From JAIVGV01 sp035295985 (GTDB lineage: Bacteria; Acidobacteriota; Blastocatellia; Pyrinomonadales; Pyrinomonadaceae), in the NCBI GenBank assembly GCA_035295985.1, contig DATHBT010000207.1, forward strand, positions 1 to 54,747: a stretch of DNA of 54,747 nucleotides, in the 5' to 3' direction. The notes beneath the pieces are model-generated. The model did not search any database. It saw only the letters and a list, made by a program, of their open reading frames with translations, and was not told where the DNA came from. Both the position numbers and the translations under genes were made by a program. Positions 18,414 through 25,906 of the stretch are shown here, one piece after another (the stretch's first letter is position 1; every line of letters starts with the position of its first letter).

Positions 18414-19253
18414 GTGACGCAAAACGTAATCGCTCGGAACAACGTGAAGGTCTTCGGGAAGGGCGAGCAGCCCATGCTCTTCGCCCACGGCTTCGGGTGC
18501 GACCAGAACATGTGGCGCTTCGTGACGCCCGCGTTCGAGGACGACTACCGGATCGTGCTGTTCGATTACGTCGGGTCGGGCAAGTCCGATCTTCAAGCCT
18601 ACAGCCCCGAACGCTACGGCAGCCTCGAAGGCTACACGCAGGACGTGCTCGACGTGTGCGCCGCGCTCGACTTGCGCGACACGATCTTCGTCGGCCACTC
18701 GGTCAGCGGCGTGGTCGGGATGCTGGCCTCCATCCGCGAGCCTGAGCGGTTCGAGCGCCTCATCCTCGTCGGCCCCTCGCCCCGCTACGTCAACGACCCG
18801 CCCGGCTACGTCGGCGGCTTCGAGCGCTCGGACATCGTGGGGCTGCTCGACGTGATGGAGAAGAACTACATCGGCTGGGCCAACTTCCTCGCGCCCGTCG
18901 TGATGAAGAACTCGGAGCGCCCCGAACTCGCGCAGGAGCTGGAAGAGAGCTTCTGCTCCACCGACCCGAAGATCGCCCGGAGGTTCGCGGAGGTCACTTT
19001 CTTCTCGGACAACCGCGAAGATCTGTCGAGAGTCCCCGTCCCGTCCCTCATCATGCAGTGCTCGGAGGACGCCATCGCCCCGCCCGAAGTGGGCGAATAC
19101 CTCCGCAGGAGTCTGCCGCAGAGCACGCTGCGCGTCATGCGCGCCACGGGCCACTGCCCGCACATGAGCCATCCGGAAGAGACCGTCGAGGTCATCAGGG
19201 AGTACCTGGCCGCCGCGCGCGACGCCGGAGCGCCACGCGCGGCCGGCCCGTGA
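18414..19253 (+). CDS. rsbQ: RsbQ-like alpha/beta hydrolase sensor
   Basis: 279 residues. From memory it resembles Bacillus subtilis RsbQ almost throughout: APGFGCDQ-type oxyanion region (AHGFGCDQNMW), LFDYVGSGKSDL, and a triad at S96 (GHSVSG), D219 (CSEDAIAP) and H247 (TGHCPHMSHP), the same numbers as in RsbQ. In Bacillus, RsbQ makes or hands a small ligand to the PAS domain of RsbP under energy stress; plant KAI2/D14 receptors are distant relatives. It starts at GTG 18414. The stop overlaps the next gene's GTG (19250-19253), and that gene starts with an RsbP-like PAS domain, so the partnership is preserved. Confidence 0.9.
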   Translation: MTQNVIARNNVKVFGKGEQPMLFAHGFGCDQNMWRFVTPAFEDDYRIVLFDYVGSGKSDLQAYSPERYGSLEGYTQDVLDVCAALDLRDTIFVGHSVSGVVGMLASIREPERFERLILVGPSPRYVNDPPGYVGGFERSDIVGLLDVMEKNYIGWANFLAPVVMKNSERPELAQELEESFCSTDPKIARRFAEVTFFSDNREDLSRVPVPSLIMQCSEDAIAPPEVGEYLRRSLPQSTLRVMRATGHCPHMSHPEETVEVIREYLAAARDAGAPRAAGP

Positions 19254-20806
19254 GTCCGATGGACGACCTGCTCAACACAGCGCCGTGCGGCTTCCTGTCG
19301 TTCACGGACGACGGCTACGTCGTCCTGGTCAACGACACGCTGCTCGCCCTGCTCGGGTACGGGCGCGAAGAGCTGCTGGGCCGCCACGTCGAATCCCTCT
19401 TCCCCGTCGCCAGCCGCATCTTCTACCAGACGCACCTCTTCCCCCTCCTCAAGCTGCACGACCGTGTGGAGGAGGTCTATTTCTCGCTCCGCACGAAGGG
19501 CGGGGCGGAGTTACCCGTGCTCGTCAACGCGGCGCGCGGGGAGCGCGGCGGCGCGGTCGTCAACGACTGCGTCATGATGCACATGCGGCAGCGCGACCAG
19601 TACGAGGACGAGATTCTTCGGGCGAAGCGCGAGGCCGAGGAGGCCACGCGCGCCAAGGACGAGTTCCTGGCCGTCGTCTCACACGAGCTGCGGACGCCCC
19701 TGACGGCCATCCTGGGGTGGGCGCGCATGCTTCAGACCGGCAAGCTCGACGAGGCCACGGCGGCGCGCGCTCTGGGCGCCATCGAGCGGAACGCGGAATC
19801 GCAGAACCAGTTGATCGGAGACCTGCTGGATTTCTCACGCATCATCTCCGGCAAGGTACGGCTCGACGTGGGCCGGGTCGAACTGGCCCCGCTCGTCGAA
19901 GCGGCCATCGACGTGGTCAGCCCCGCCGCTGACGCCAAGGGGATCAGGCTCCAGTCGGTGCTCGACCCGAAGGCAGGCCCCGTCTCCGGCGATCCCGAAC
20001 GCCTGCAGCAGGTCTTCTGGAACCTTCTGTCGAACGCCGTCAAGTTCACACCGAGGAGCGGGCGCGTGCAGGTGCGCCTCGCGCGCGTCAACTCCAGCGT
20101 CGAGGTCGCTGTCAGCGACACGGGCAGCGGGATCAGCCCCGAATTTCTGCCCTACGTCTTCGAGCGCTTCCGCCAGGCCGATCAGCAGACGACGAGGCGG
20201 CAGGCCGGACTCGGCCTGGGGATGGCGATCACGAAGCACTTAGTCGAATTGCACGGCGGCACGATCAGGGCGGAGAGTCCGGGCGAGGGGCTGGGGGCCA
20301 CGTTCGTCCTGCGTCTGCCCGTCATGATCGTCCACACCGCCGATGCCCCTTCGGACGCTGCCGCCGGGCGGCTGCACGTCCCGGCCGAAGAGCACGCGCG
20401 TGCGGCGGAGCTGGTGAGGCTGGACGGAATTCACGTGCTGGTGGTTGACGACGAGCCGGACGCGCGCGAGCTTTTGACGACGATACTGAGGCAGGCCGGC
20501 GCCGAGGCGACGGCCGCGGCGGGTGTGGCCGACGCCCTCGACAAGCTGCAAAAGGTGAAGCCCGATCTGCTCGTGAGCGACATCGAGATGGCGCACGAGG
20601 ACGGGTACTCCCTGATCCGCAAGGTGCGCGCCCTCGACTCCGACCGCGTCCGCCGAATCCCGGCCATCGCTCTGACGGCGCACGCGCGTCCTTCGGATCG
20701 TCTGCGCGCCCTCTCGGAGGGCTACCACATGCACATCCCGAAGCCGGTCGAGCCGGCCGAACTGGTGCTCGCCATCGCAAACCTCACCGACAGGGGCGGC
20801 GGCTAG
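19250..20806 (+). CDS. Hybrid histidine kinase with RsbP-like PAS sensor
   Basis: 518 residues from GTG 19250 (ATG 19259 also possible; numbering here is from the ATG). Residues 1-115 form a PAS domain that resembles the RsbP sensor (LLNTAPCGFLSF, TLLALLGY, FPLLKLHDRVEEVYFSL, ELPVLVNAA). A linker helix leads to HisKA with H142 in SHELRTPLTA, then HATPase_c with NLLSNAVKFTP, DTGSGISP and GLGLGMAI. A receiver domain follows from about 395, with DDEPD, phospho-acceptor D441 in VSDIEM and K495 in IPKP. There is no membrane segment, so it is cytosolic. It has no DNA-binding or PP2C output; the downstream partner must be elsewhere. It overlaps rsbQ by 4 bases. Confidence 0.9.
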   Translation: MSPMDDLLNTAPCGFLSFTDDGYVVLVNDTLLALLGYGREELLGRHVESLFPVASRIFYQTHLFPLLKLHDRVEEVYFSLRTKGGAELPVLVNAARGERGGAVVNDCVMMHMRQRDQYEDEILRAKREAEEATRAKDEFLAVVSHELRTPLTAILGWARMLQTGKLDEATAARALGAIERNAESQNQLIGDLLDFSRIISGKVRLDVGRVELAPLVEAAIDVVSPAADAKGIRLQSVLDPKAGPVSGDPERLQQVFWNLLSNAVKFTPRSGRVQVRLARVNSSVEVAVSDTGSGISPEFLPYVFERFRQADQQTTRRQAGLGLGMAITKHLVELHGGTIRAESPGEGLGATFVLRLPVMIVHTADAPSDAAAGRLHVPAEEHARAAELVRLDGIHVLVVDDEPDARELLTTILRQAGAEATAAAGVADALDKLQKVKPDLLVSDIEMAHEDGYSLIRKVRALDSDRVRRIPAIALTAHARPSDRLRALSEGYHMHIPKPVEPAELVLAIANLTDRGGG

Positions 20807-20828
20807 CGCGTGCGCTACGGACTCTCCG

Positions 20829-20842
20829 GCGGCTAAAGCCGC
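20829..20842. terminator. Weak GC hairpin after kinase gene
   Basis: GCGGCT-AA-AGCCGC forms a 6-base stem 22 bases after the kinase stop, followed by GGCCTTTC but no real U-run. It may be a weak terminator or chance in GC-rich DNA. Confidence 0.25.
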
Positions 20843-20902
20843 GGCCTTTCATGCGGCGCTGCGGTGAATCAGGACTGTAGATCGGATCGGAACAGACGAC
20901 CC

Positions 20903-22300
20903 ATGGCAATCGCGACCGTCAACCCCGCGACCGGCGAGACGCTGAAGGAGTTCGCGCCGCTCACCGCAGACGAGATCGAGACAAAACTGGCGCGTGCGGC
21001 CGAAGCGTTCGCCTCGCATCGACGCACCACTTTCTCTGAGCGCGCCGGGAAGATGCTGCGCGCCGCGGAGATTCTGGAATCGCGTAAAGAGGAGTTCGCG
21101 CGGCTGATGACGGCCGAGATGGGGAAGCCGATCAGGGCGGCGCGCGAGGAGGCCGCCAAGTGCGCCTGGGTCTGCCGCTACTACGCGGAGGCGGCGGAGA
21201 AATTTCTGGCCGACGAGGAGATCGAGTCGTCCGCGACGCGAAGCTACGTGAGCTTCCGACCCGTCGGGCCGGTGCTCGCCGTGATGCCCTGGAACTTCCC
21301 GTTCTGGCAGGTCTTCCGCTTCGCCGCGCCCGCGCTGATGGCCGGAAACTGCGGACTACTCAAGCACGCCTCGAACGTCCCGCAGTGCGCGCTCGCGATA
21401 GAAGAGATTTTCCGCGCGGCCGGCTTCGCCGAGGGCGTCTTCCAGGCGCTGCTCGTCGGAGGCGAGGCGGTCGCCCCGGTCATCGAAGACCCGCGCGTCG
21501 CCGCGGTCACGCTGACGGGGAGCGAGGCCGCGGGCGCGAGCGTCGCGGCGACGGCCGGGCGCGTGATCAAAAAGAGCGTGCTCGAACTCGGCGGCAGCGA
21601 CCCCTTCGTCGTGATGCCGAGCGCGAACCTCGGAGAAGCGGTCTCGACGGCCGTCCGCTCGCGCACGATCAACAACGGGCAGTCGTGCATCGCGGCGAAG
21701 CGGTTCGTCGTTCACGGGGCCGTTTACGAAGAGTTCGCGCGCCGGCTGAAGGAGGGCATGGCGGCGCTGAGGATCGGCGATCCGCTGGAAGAGGCGACGG
21801 AGATCGGCCCGCTCGCGACCGAGCAGATCGTCCGCGACCTCGAAGGTCAGGTGCTGGAGACCGTCAGGCTGGGCGCGCTCGAGTTTCGTTCGCCGGCCTC
21901 GCTGCCGCCGCGCGGCTTCTACTTTCCGCCCATCGTACTCGAAGAGGTTCCCGAAAATTCACCGGGTTACAGGGAAGAGCTGTTCGGCCCCGTCGCGCTT
22001 CTCTTCCGCGTCGGCTCGGCTGAGGAGGCGATCAGGCTTGCCAACGACACTAGCTTTGGCCTCGGCGCGAGCGCGTGGACTACGGACGCGGGCGAGCGCG
22101 AGCTGTTCGCCCGCGAGATCGAGTCGGGCCTCGTCTTCGTCAACGCGATGGTGGCGAGTGATCCGCGCCTGCCCTTCGGCGGCGTCAAGCGTTCCGGCTA
22201 CGGGCGCGAGCTGGGCGAGTTCGGCATCCGCGAGTTCGTCAACGTCAAAACCGTCTACGTCAAAGACGGCGGCGGGCGGAACAAGACCGAGACCGAATGA
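20903..22300 (+). CDS. Aldehyde dehydrogenase, succinate-semialdehyde type
   Basis: 465 residues of the ALDH superfamily, most like the NAD(P)-dependent succinate-semialdehyde dehydrogenases. Catalytic C262 lies in NNGQSCIAAKR, E228 in LELGGSDPF and N131 in PWNFPFWQ. The cofactor motif TGSEAAG is present. The enzyme oxidises an aldehyde to its acid, typically at the end of the GABA shunt; the substrate is uncertain because no GABA gene is near. ATG 20903 begins the conserved IATVNPATGE; an in-frame earlier start adds an unlikely tail. Its stop overlaps the dioxygenase start (ATGA, 22297-22300), implying a shared transcript and perhaps a shared pathway. Confidence 0.88.
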   Translation: MAIATVNPATGETLKEFAPLTADEIETKLARAAEAFASHRRTTFSERAGKMLRAAEILESRKEEFARLMTAEMGKPIRAAREEAAKCAWVCRYYAEAAEKFLADEEIESSATRSYVSFRPVGPVLAVMPWNFPFWQVFRFAAPALMAGNCGLLKHASNVPQCALAIEEIFRAAGFAEGVFQALLVGGEAVAPVIEDPRVAAVTLTGSEAAGASVAATAGRVIKKSVLELGGSDPFVVMPSANLGEAVSTAVRSRTINNGQSCIAAKRFVVHGAVYEEFARRLKEGMAALRIGDPLEEATEIGPLATEQIVRDLEGQVLETVRLGALEFRSPASLPPRGFYFPPIVLEEVPENSPGYREELFGPVALLFRVGSAEEAIRLANDTSFGLGASAWTTDAGERELFAREIESGLVFVNAMVASDPRLPFGGVKRSGYGRELGEFGIREFVNVKTVYVKDGGGRNKTETE

Positions 22301-23199
22301 CGGAAGACCTCTCGACGCGACACGGGCCGGTCGGCCCCCTCTTTCGACAGCCTGAGACGGCGGAAGAGTGGGCGCGATACGGGCTGAGTGACGAACAGGT
22401 CGAGTCCTTCGGCGAGCACGGCTACGTCGCGGGCGTGCGCGTGCTCTCGGACGAGCAGGTCGAGACGTTGCGCGCCGAGTTGAGCGAACTGGCCGATCCC
22501 GCGCACCCGCGGAACCATCTCTTCTACGAGTTCCACACGAACGAGTCGCCAGACCCCTCGCGCGTGCTTTTCCACGCATTGGGCGCGTGGCGCGTAGCGC
22601 CCGGCTTCCACGATCTGCTCTGGAACCCGGCCTTCACCGTCCCGGCCGCGCAACTGCTCGGCGGGCGGGTGCGCTTCTGGCACGATCAGCTCTTCTGCAA
22701 GCCCGCGCGCCACGGCGGAGTGGTCGCGTGGCATCAGGATTATTCGTACTGGACGCGCACCGTGCCCGTAGCGCACCTCTCCTGCTGGATCGGCCTCGAC
22801 GATTCCACCAAAGAGAACGGCTGCCTGCACTACGTCCCCGGCAGCCACCGCTGGAGGCTTCTGCCCGTCACGGGTCTCGCGGGAGACATGGAGGCAATCC
22901 AGTCTGTTCTGAGTGACGACCAGAGGGCCGCGTTCAAGCCCGTCGCGATTGAGTTAAAGCGCGGCGAGGCGTCGTTCCACCACCCGCTGATGATGCACGG
23001 CTCCTTCGAGAACCGGAGCGAACGCCCTCGCCGCGCCGCCGTCGTCAACGTCTTCCGCGACGGCGTGCGCTCTGCTTCAGACCGGCCGCCGCTTGAAGGC
23101 GTCCCTGCCGTCCCGGCCGGCGAGAAGATGGCGGGACAATTCTTCCCCGTGCTCCTCGACCCCGAAAAGATCGGACTTCAGGTCACGAAAATTTTGTAG
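22297..23199 (+). CDS. Phytanoyl-CoA dioxygenase (PhyH) family protein
   Basis: 300 residues of the Fe(II)/2-oxoglutarate oxygenases. The facial triad is H146 and D148 (WHQDYSYW) and H234 (HHPLMMHGS); Arg at about 244-246 should hold 2-oxoglutarate. LSCWIGLDDSTKENGCLHYVPGSH is spread over the typical PhyH core, and a DEQV helix leads the domain. Its hydroxylation substrate is not predictable. It is coupled to the aldehyde dehydrogenase by a 4-base overlap: such pairs can remove an alkyl group as an aldehyde, but this is inference. The stop codon TAG falls in the left arm of a family C repeat. Confidence 0.85.
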   Translation: MTEDLSTRHGPVGPLFRQPETAEEWARYGLSDEQVESFGEHGYVAGVRVLSDEQVETLRAELSELADPAHPRNHLFYEFHTNESPDPSRVLFHALGAWRVAPGFHDLLWNPAFTVPAAQLLGGRVRFWHDQLFCKPARHGGVVAWHQDYSYWTRTVPVAHLSCWIGLDDSTKENGCLHYVPGSHRWRLLPVTGLAGDMEAIQSVLSDDQRAAFKPVAIELKRGEASFHHPLMMHGSFENRSERPRRAAVVNVFRDGVRSASDRPPLEGVPAVPAGEKMAGQFFPVLLDPEKIGLQVTKIL

Positions 23200-23269
23200 G
23201 GGCAGGGCTTGTCCCTGCCCACTCGCTCGCGTAACCAAGCGGGCAGGGACAAGCCCTGCCCCTACAAAA
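23192..23269. repeat. Family C inverted repeat, copy 2
   Basis: A perfect 29-base inverted repeat (23192-23220 and 23241-23269) with a 20-base core. The inner 24-25 bases of each arm are identical to the copy at 13693-13827. The left arm holds the TAG stop of the dioxygenase gene. It is a strong hairpin with AAAA/TTTT edges, and probably terminates the upstream operon. Confidence 0.9.
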
Positions 23270-23296
23270 GCCTCACGCCCTTTTCCAATTTTCGCG

Positions 23297-23345
23297 TCCC
23301 AAAAATGAGAAAAGCGGTTACGGGAAGTCCCAAAAATGGGAAAGC
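23297..23345. promoter_or_regulatory. Two direct copies of a TCCCAAAAATGGGA-type dyad
   Basis: TCCCAAAAATGAGAAAAGC at 23297-23315 and TCCCAAAAATGGGAAAGC at 23328-23345 are direct repeats whose starts are 31 bases apart, close to three helical turns. The second contains a perfect CCCA/TGGG dyad. They lie 38-90 bases before the sigma-54-like site and could bind an activator. Confidence 0.45.
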
Positions 23346-23383
23346 CCGCGGCCGGCCGGCTCGTTTTCCCGAATAAACGGGGC

Positions 23384-23399
23384 TGGCACGCCGTTTTCT
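23384..23399 (+). promoter_or_regulatory. Degenerate sigma-54 promoter before the transporter locus
   Basis: CTGGCACG followed by CCGT and TTTCT matches the -24 element exactly and keeps the GG-N10 spacing, but the invariant GC of the -12 element is TC. It lies about 80 bases before ATG 23479. The two dyads upstream are placed as enhancer sites would be. The mismatch makes this a candidate only. Confidence 0.35.
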
Positions 23400-23478
23400 A
23401 TCCCGTCTGGCTCAAGCCCACCTGACACGCCGCGTGAGTGTGTCCGTAATTTCGCGCTGCGATTCAAAAATCTGAATT

Positions 23479-24201
23479 ATGGGAGGGCGAGTTGCGCCCG
23501 CCGCTAAAGTGATGATCAGACTACGGAACGTCGAAAAATTCTTCGAGCAGGGCGTGTCGCGTACCTACGTGCTGCGCCAGATCAACCTGGACGTGCGCGA
23601 GGGCGAGTTCGTCTCGATCATGGGGCCTTCGGGCGCGGGCAAGTCAACGCTGCTCGCCATCCTCGGCATGTTCGACTCGGCCTGGACGGGCGAGTACCAC
23701 TTCCTCGATCAGCCCGTCCACAAGCTCGACCGCAAGAAGCGGGTCGAGCTGAACAAGCGGCACATCGGGTTCGTCTTCCAGAGCTACCACCTGCTCGACC
23801 ACATGACCGTGTCCGAGAACCTCGACCTGCCGCTCTCCTACCAGGACTTGAAGAAGGCGGAGCGGCAGTCGATGGTGGCCGACGTTTTGGATCGCTTCCG
23901 CATCGTCGGGAAGAAGGACCTGTTCCCGAACCAGTTGTCGGGCGGGCAGCAGCAACTGGTCGCCGTCGCGCGCGCCGTCATCGCCAACCCGAAACTGATC
24001 CTCGCCGACGAGCCGACGGGCAACCTCCACTCGGCGCAGGGCCGCGAGATCATGGAACTGTTCAAGCAGCTCAACGACGAGGGCACGACCATCGTCCAGG
24101 TCACGCACTCGGAGACGAACGCCAGTTATGGCAACCGCGTCGTCGAACTTTCCGACGGCTGGGTCGTTAAGGGTGAGGCGGCGCGCGCCGAGGCGTCGTA
24201 A
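23479..24201 (+). CDS. ABC transporter ATPase, MacB/LolD-like, first of two
   Basis: 240 residues (229 if ATG 23512, MIRLRN, is used; the first 11 residues look unconserved). It is a nucleotide-binding subunit for a MacB/LolCDE-type mechanotransmission transporter. Walker A is GPSGAGKST, the Q-loop FVFQSYHLL, the signature LSGGQQQL, Walker B LILADEPT and the H-loop VTHSE. The D-loop reads GNLHS where nearly all relatives have GNLDS, and the residue after QQQ is Leu where the second ATPase has Arg. It precedes the adaptor gene by 50 bases and follows the candidate sigma-54 site. It may pair with the second ATPase. Confidence 0.9.
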   Translation: MGGRVAPAAKVMIRLRNVEKFFEQGVSRTYVLRQINLDVREGEFVSIMGPSGAGKSTLLAILGMFDSAWTGEYHFLDQPVHKLDRKKRVELNKRHIGFVFQSYHLLDHMTVSENLDLPLSYQDLKKAERQSMVADVLDRFRIVGKKDLFPNQLSGGQQQLVAVARAVIANPKLILADEPTGNLHSAQGREIMELFKQLNDEGTTIVQVTHSETNASYGNRVVELSDGWVVKGEAARAEAS

Positions 24202-24251
24202 GTCCGTCGGCGGCGGAGTCAAGCTCTGTGTCCGTCGAAATCTGAAAGCCA

Positions 24252-25751
24252 GTGAGTATGCAGGTGGAAGAGATCAAGAAGTTTCGGAAAGAGAAAGAGG
24301 ACGCGGCGGCGGGCGGCGGCGCGGCGGGCGCGCAGCGCCCCGAGTCGCCGAGCAAGTTCACCCCGGCCGGCAGCATGGACATACCTCGCAACAAGACTAA
24401 GACCGACGCGCCGTCGAAGTTCACCGCGCCGAGCGGCACGGACGTGCCTCGCGGCAAGAATGACGCGCCGAGCAAGTTCACCGCGCCGAGCGGGATGGAC
24501 GTGGCGCGCGGCGGGAAGGCGAAGAGGAAGAAGCGCATCCGCCTCGGCATCTACGCCGCGCTGGGCCTCGTCGCAATCGCCGGCATCACCTACGGGCTGA
24601 CGCGCCTGAAGCCCGCCGCGCCGAGTGTGGAGGGCGCGACCCTCTTCACGGACACGGCCAAGCGCGGGCAGATGCTGCGGCAGGTGCGCGGCCCCGGCAC
24701 GCTCGTACCGGAGAACGTCCGCGTCATCGCGGCGGCGACCGAGGGGCGCGTCGAGCGCATCAACGTCCAGCCCGGCACGGAGGTGACGGCCGGCACTGTG
24801 CTCCTGGAGTTGAGCAACCCGGAGCTTGAGCAATCGACCGTGGACATCGAGTACCAGGTGCGCGCGGCCGAGGCCGAGGCTAACAACATCCGCGCGCGCC
24901 TTGAGAGCGAGCGGCTGAGTCAGCAGGCGGTCGCCGCGAACGTCCGGTCCGAGTACCAGCAGGCGAAGTTGCAGTCCGACACGGACGAGCAGTTGGCGAA
25001 GGAGGGCCTGATCCCGGCGCTCACGCTGCGGCTCTCGCGCGTGCGGGTCGAGGAGCTGGCGAACCGCTACCAGATCGAGCAGAAGCGTCTGGAAGGCACG
25101 CAGCGCACCGCCCAGGCTCAGCTCGCCTCGCAGGCCGCGCGCATCTCGCAATTAAAGGCGCAGCTTCAACTGCGACGCAGTCAGGTTGGGACGCTGCGCG
25201 TGCTTGCCGGCACGAACGGCGTCTTGCAGCAGATGCAGGTCGAGGTGGGCCAGCAGGTGACGCCGGGGACGAATTTGGCGCGCGTCGTCGAGCCGCAGCA
25301 GCTCAAGGCCGAGCTTCGCATCGCGGAGACGCAGGCCACCGGCATCCTGCTGGGGATGAAGGCCGAGATCGACACCCGCAACGGCGTCATCCCCGGCCAC
25401 GTCTCGCGCATCGACCCGGCCGCGCAGAACGGCACGGTCACGGTTGACGTGGCGCTCGACGGCGCGCTGCCGCAGGGCGCGCGGCCCGACCTCTCGGTTG
25501 ACGGAACCATCGAGCTTGAGCGGCTCGACAACGTGCTCTACGTCGGCCGCCCCGCATTCGGGCAGCCGAACTCGACCGTCAGCCTCTTCAAGCTCGACCC
25601 GGACGGCCGCGGCGCGACGCGCGTGCAGGTTAAGTTCGGCCGCGCCTCCGTCAACACCATCGAAGTCCTCGAAGGTCTCCGGGAGGGCGACCGCGTCATC
25701 CTCTCCGACACCTCGCAGTGGGACAGCTACGACCGGATAAGGCTGAATTAG
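24252..25751 (+). CDS. MacA-like periplasmic adaptor (membrane fusion protein)
   Basis: 499 residues from GTG 24252 (ATG 24258 also possible). The adaptor should link an inner-membrane ABC permease to the outer membrane. A cytosolic N-terminal region of about 95 residues comes first, then a membrane helix (97-115). The lipoyl half-domain VERINVQPGTEVTAGTVLLEL lies near 165-185; a long coiled-coil hairpin (about 195-310) and beta-barrel segments follow. Before the helix stand three copies of a unit like APSKFTAPSGTDVPRGK (near 33-52, 54-71, 73-88), unusual for MacA. The stop codon overlaps the first unit of a heptamer repeat, and the second ATPase follows 155 bases on. Confidence 0.9.
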   Translation: MSMQVEEIKKFRKEKEDAAAGGGAAGAQRPESPSKFTPAGSMDIPRNKTKTDAPSKFTAPSGTDVPRGKNDAPSKFTAPSGMDVARGGKAKRKKRIRLGIYAALGLVAIAGITYGLTRLKPAAPSVEGATLFTDTAKRGQMLRQVRGPGTLVPENVRVIAAATEGRVERINVQPGTEVTAGTVLLELSNPELEQSTVDIEYQVRAAEAEANNIRARLESERLSQQAVAANVRSEYQQAKLQSDTDEQLAKEGLIPALTLRLSRVRVEELANRYQIEQKRLEGTQRTAQAQLASQAARISQLKAQLQLRRSQVGTLRVLAGTNGVLQQMQVEVGQQVTPGTNLARVVEPQQLKAELRIAETQATGILLGMKAEIDTRNGVIPGHVSRIDPAAQNGTVTVDVALDGALPQGARPDLSVDGTIELERLDNVLYVGRPAFGQPNSTVSLFKLDPDGRGATRVQVKFGRASVNTIEVLEGLREGDRVILSDTSQWDSYDRIRLN

Positions 25752-25871
25752 CTGTTAGCTGTTAGCTATTAGCTTTTAGCCGGAAGAAAGCAGCATCGGC
25801 TTTAGCCTCGGCTTCGTTCTTGGTTCAGTTTTTGGTTCGGCTAACAGCTAACAGCTAACAGCTAATAGCTA
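25749..25871. repeat. Family A heptamer inverted repeat, copy 2
   Basis: Arms 25749-25780 (GCTGTTA-type units) and 25840-25871 (GCTAACA-type units) around a 59-base core that begins CCGGAAGAAAGCAGC. The first three bases of the left arm are the TAG stop of the adaptor gene. It separates adaptor and second ATPase. Confidence 0.92.
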
Positions 25872-25906
25872 AAACACTCCGGCATAACTTCAGGAGATCA
25901 ACTTAC

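Larger units (their letters stand above)
23200..23478. other. 279-base regulatory gap before the transporter locus
   Basis: It contains the rest of the family C repeat, the two TCCCAAAAATGGGA-type dyads, a GC-rich palindrome GGCCGGCCGGC near 23350 and the sigma-54-like site. No coding frame is convincing. The A/T-rich dyads stand out against the high GC of the surroundings. Confidence 0.5.

Noticed and set aside
17481..19172. A 563-codon open frame on the minus strand
   Set aside because: It lies antisense to the quinone oxidoreductase and rsbQ, has Arg/His/Ala-rich composition and no domain, as expected for shadow frames in GC-rich genes.
19058..19249. Longer N-terminus for the hybrid kinase
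   Set aside because: It would overlap rsbQ by nearly 200 bases in another frame; the RsbP-like PAS starts at 19250/19259.
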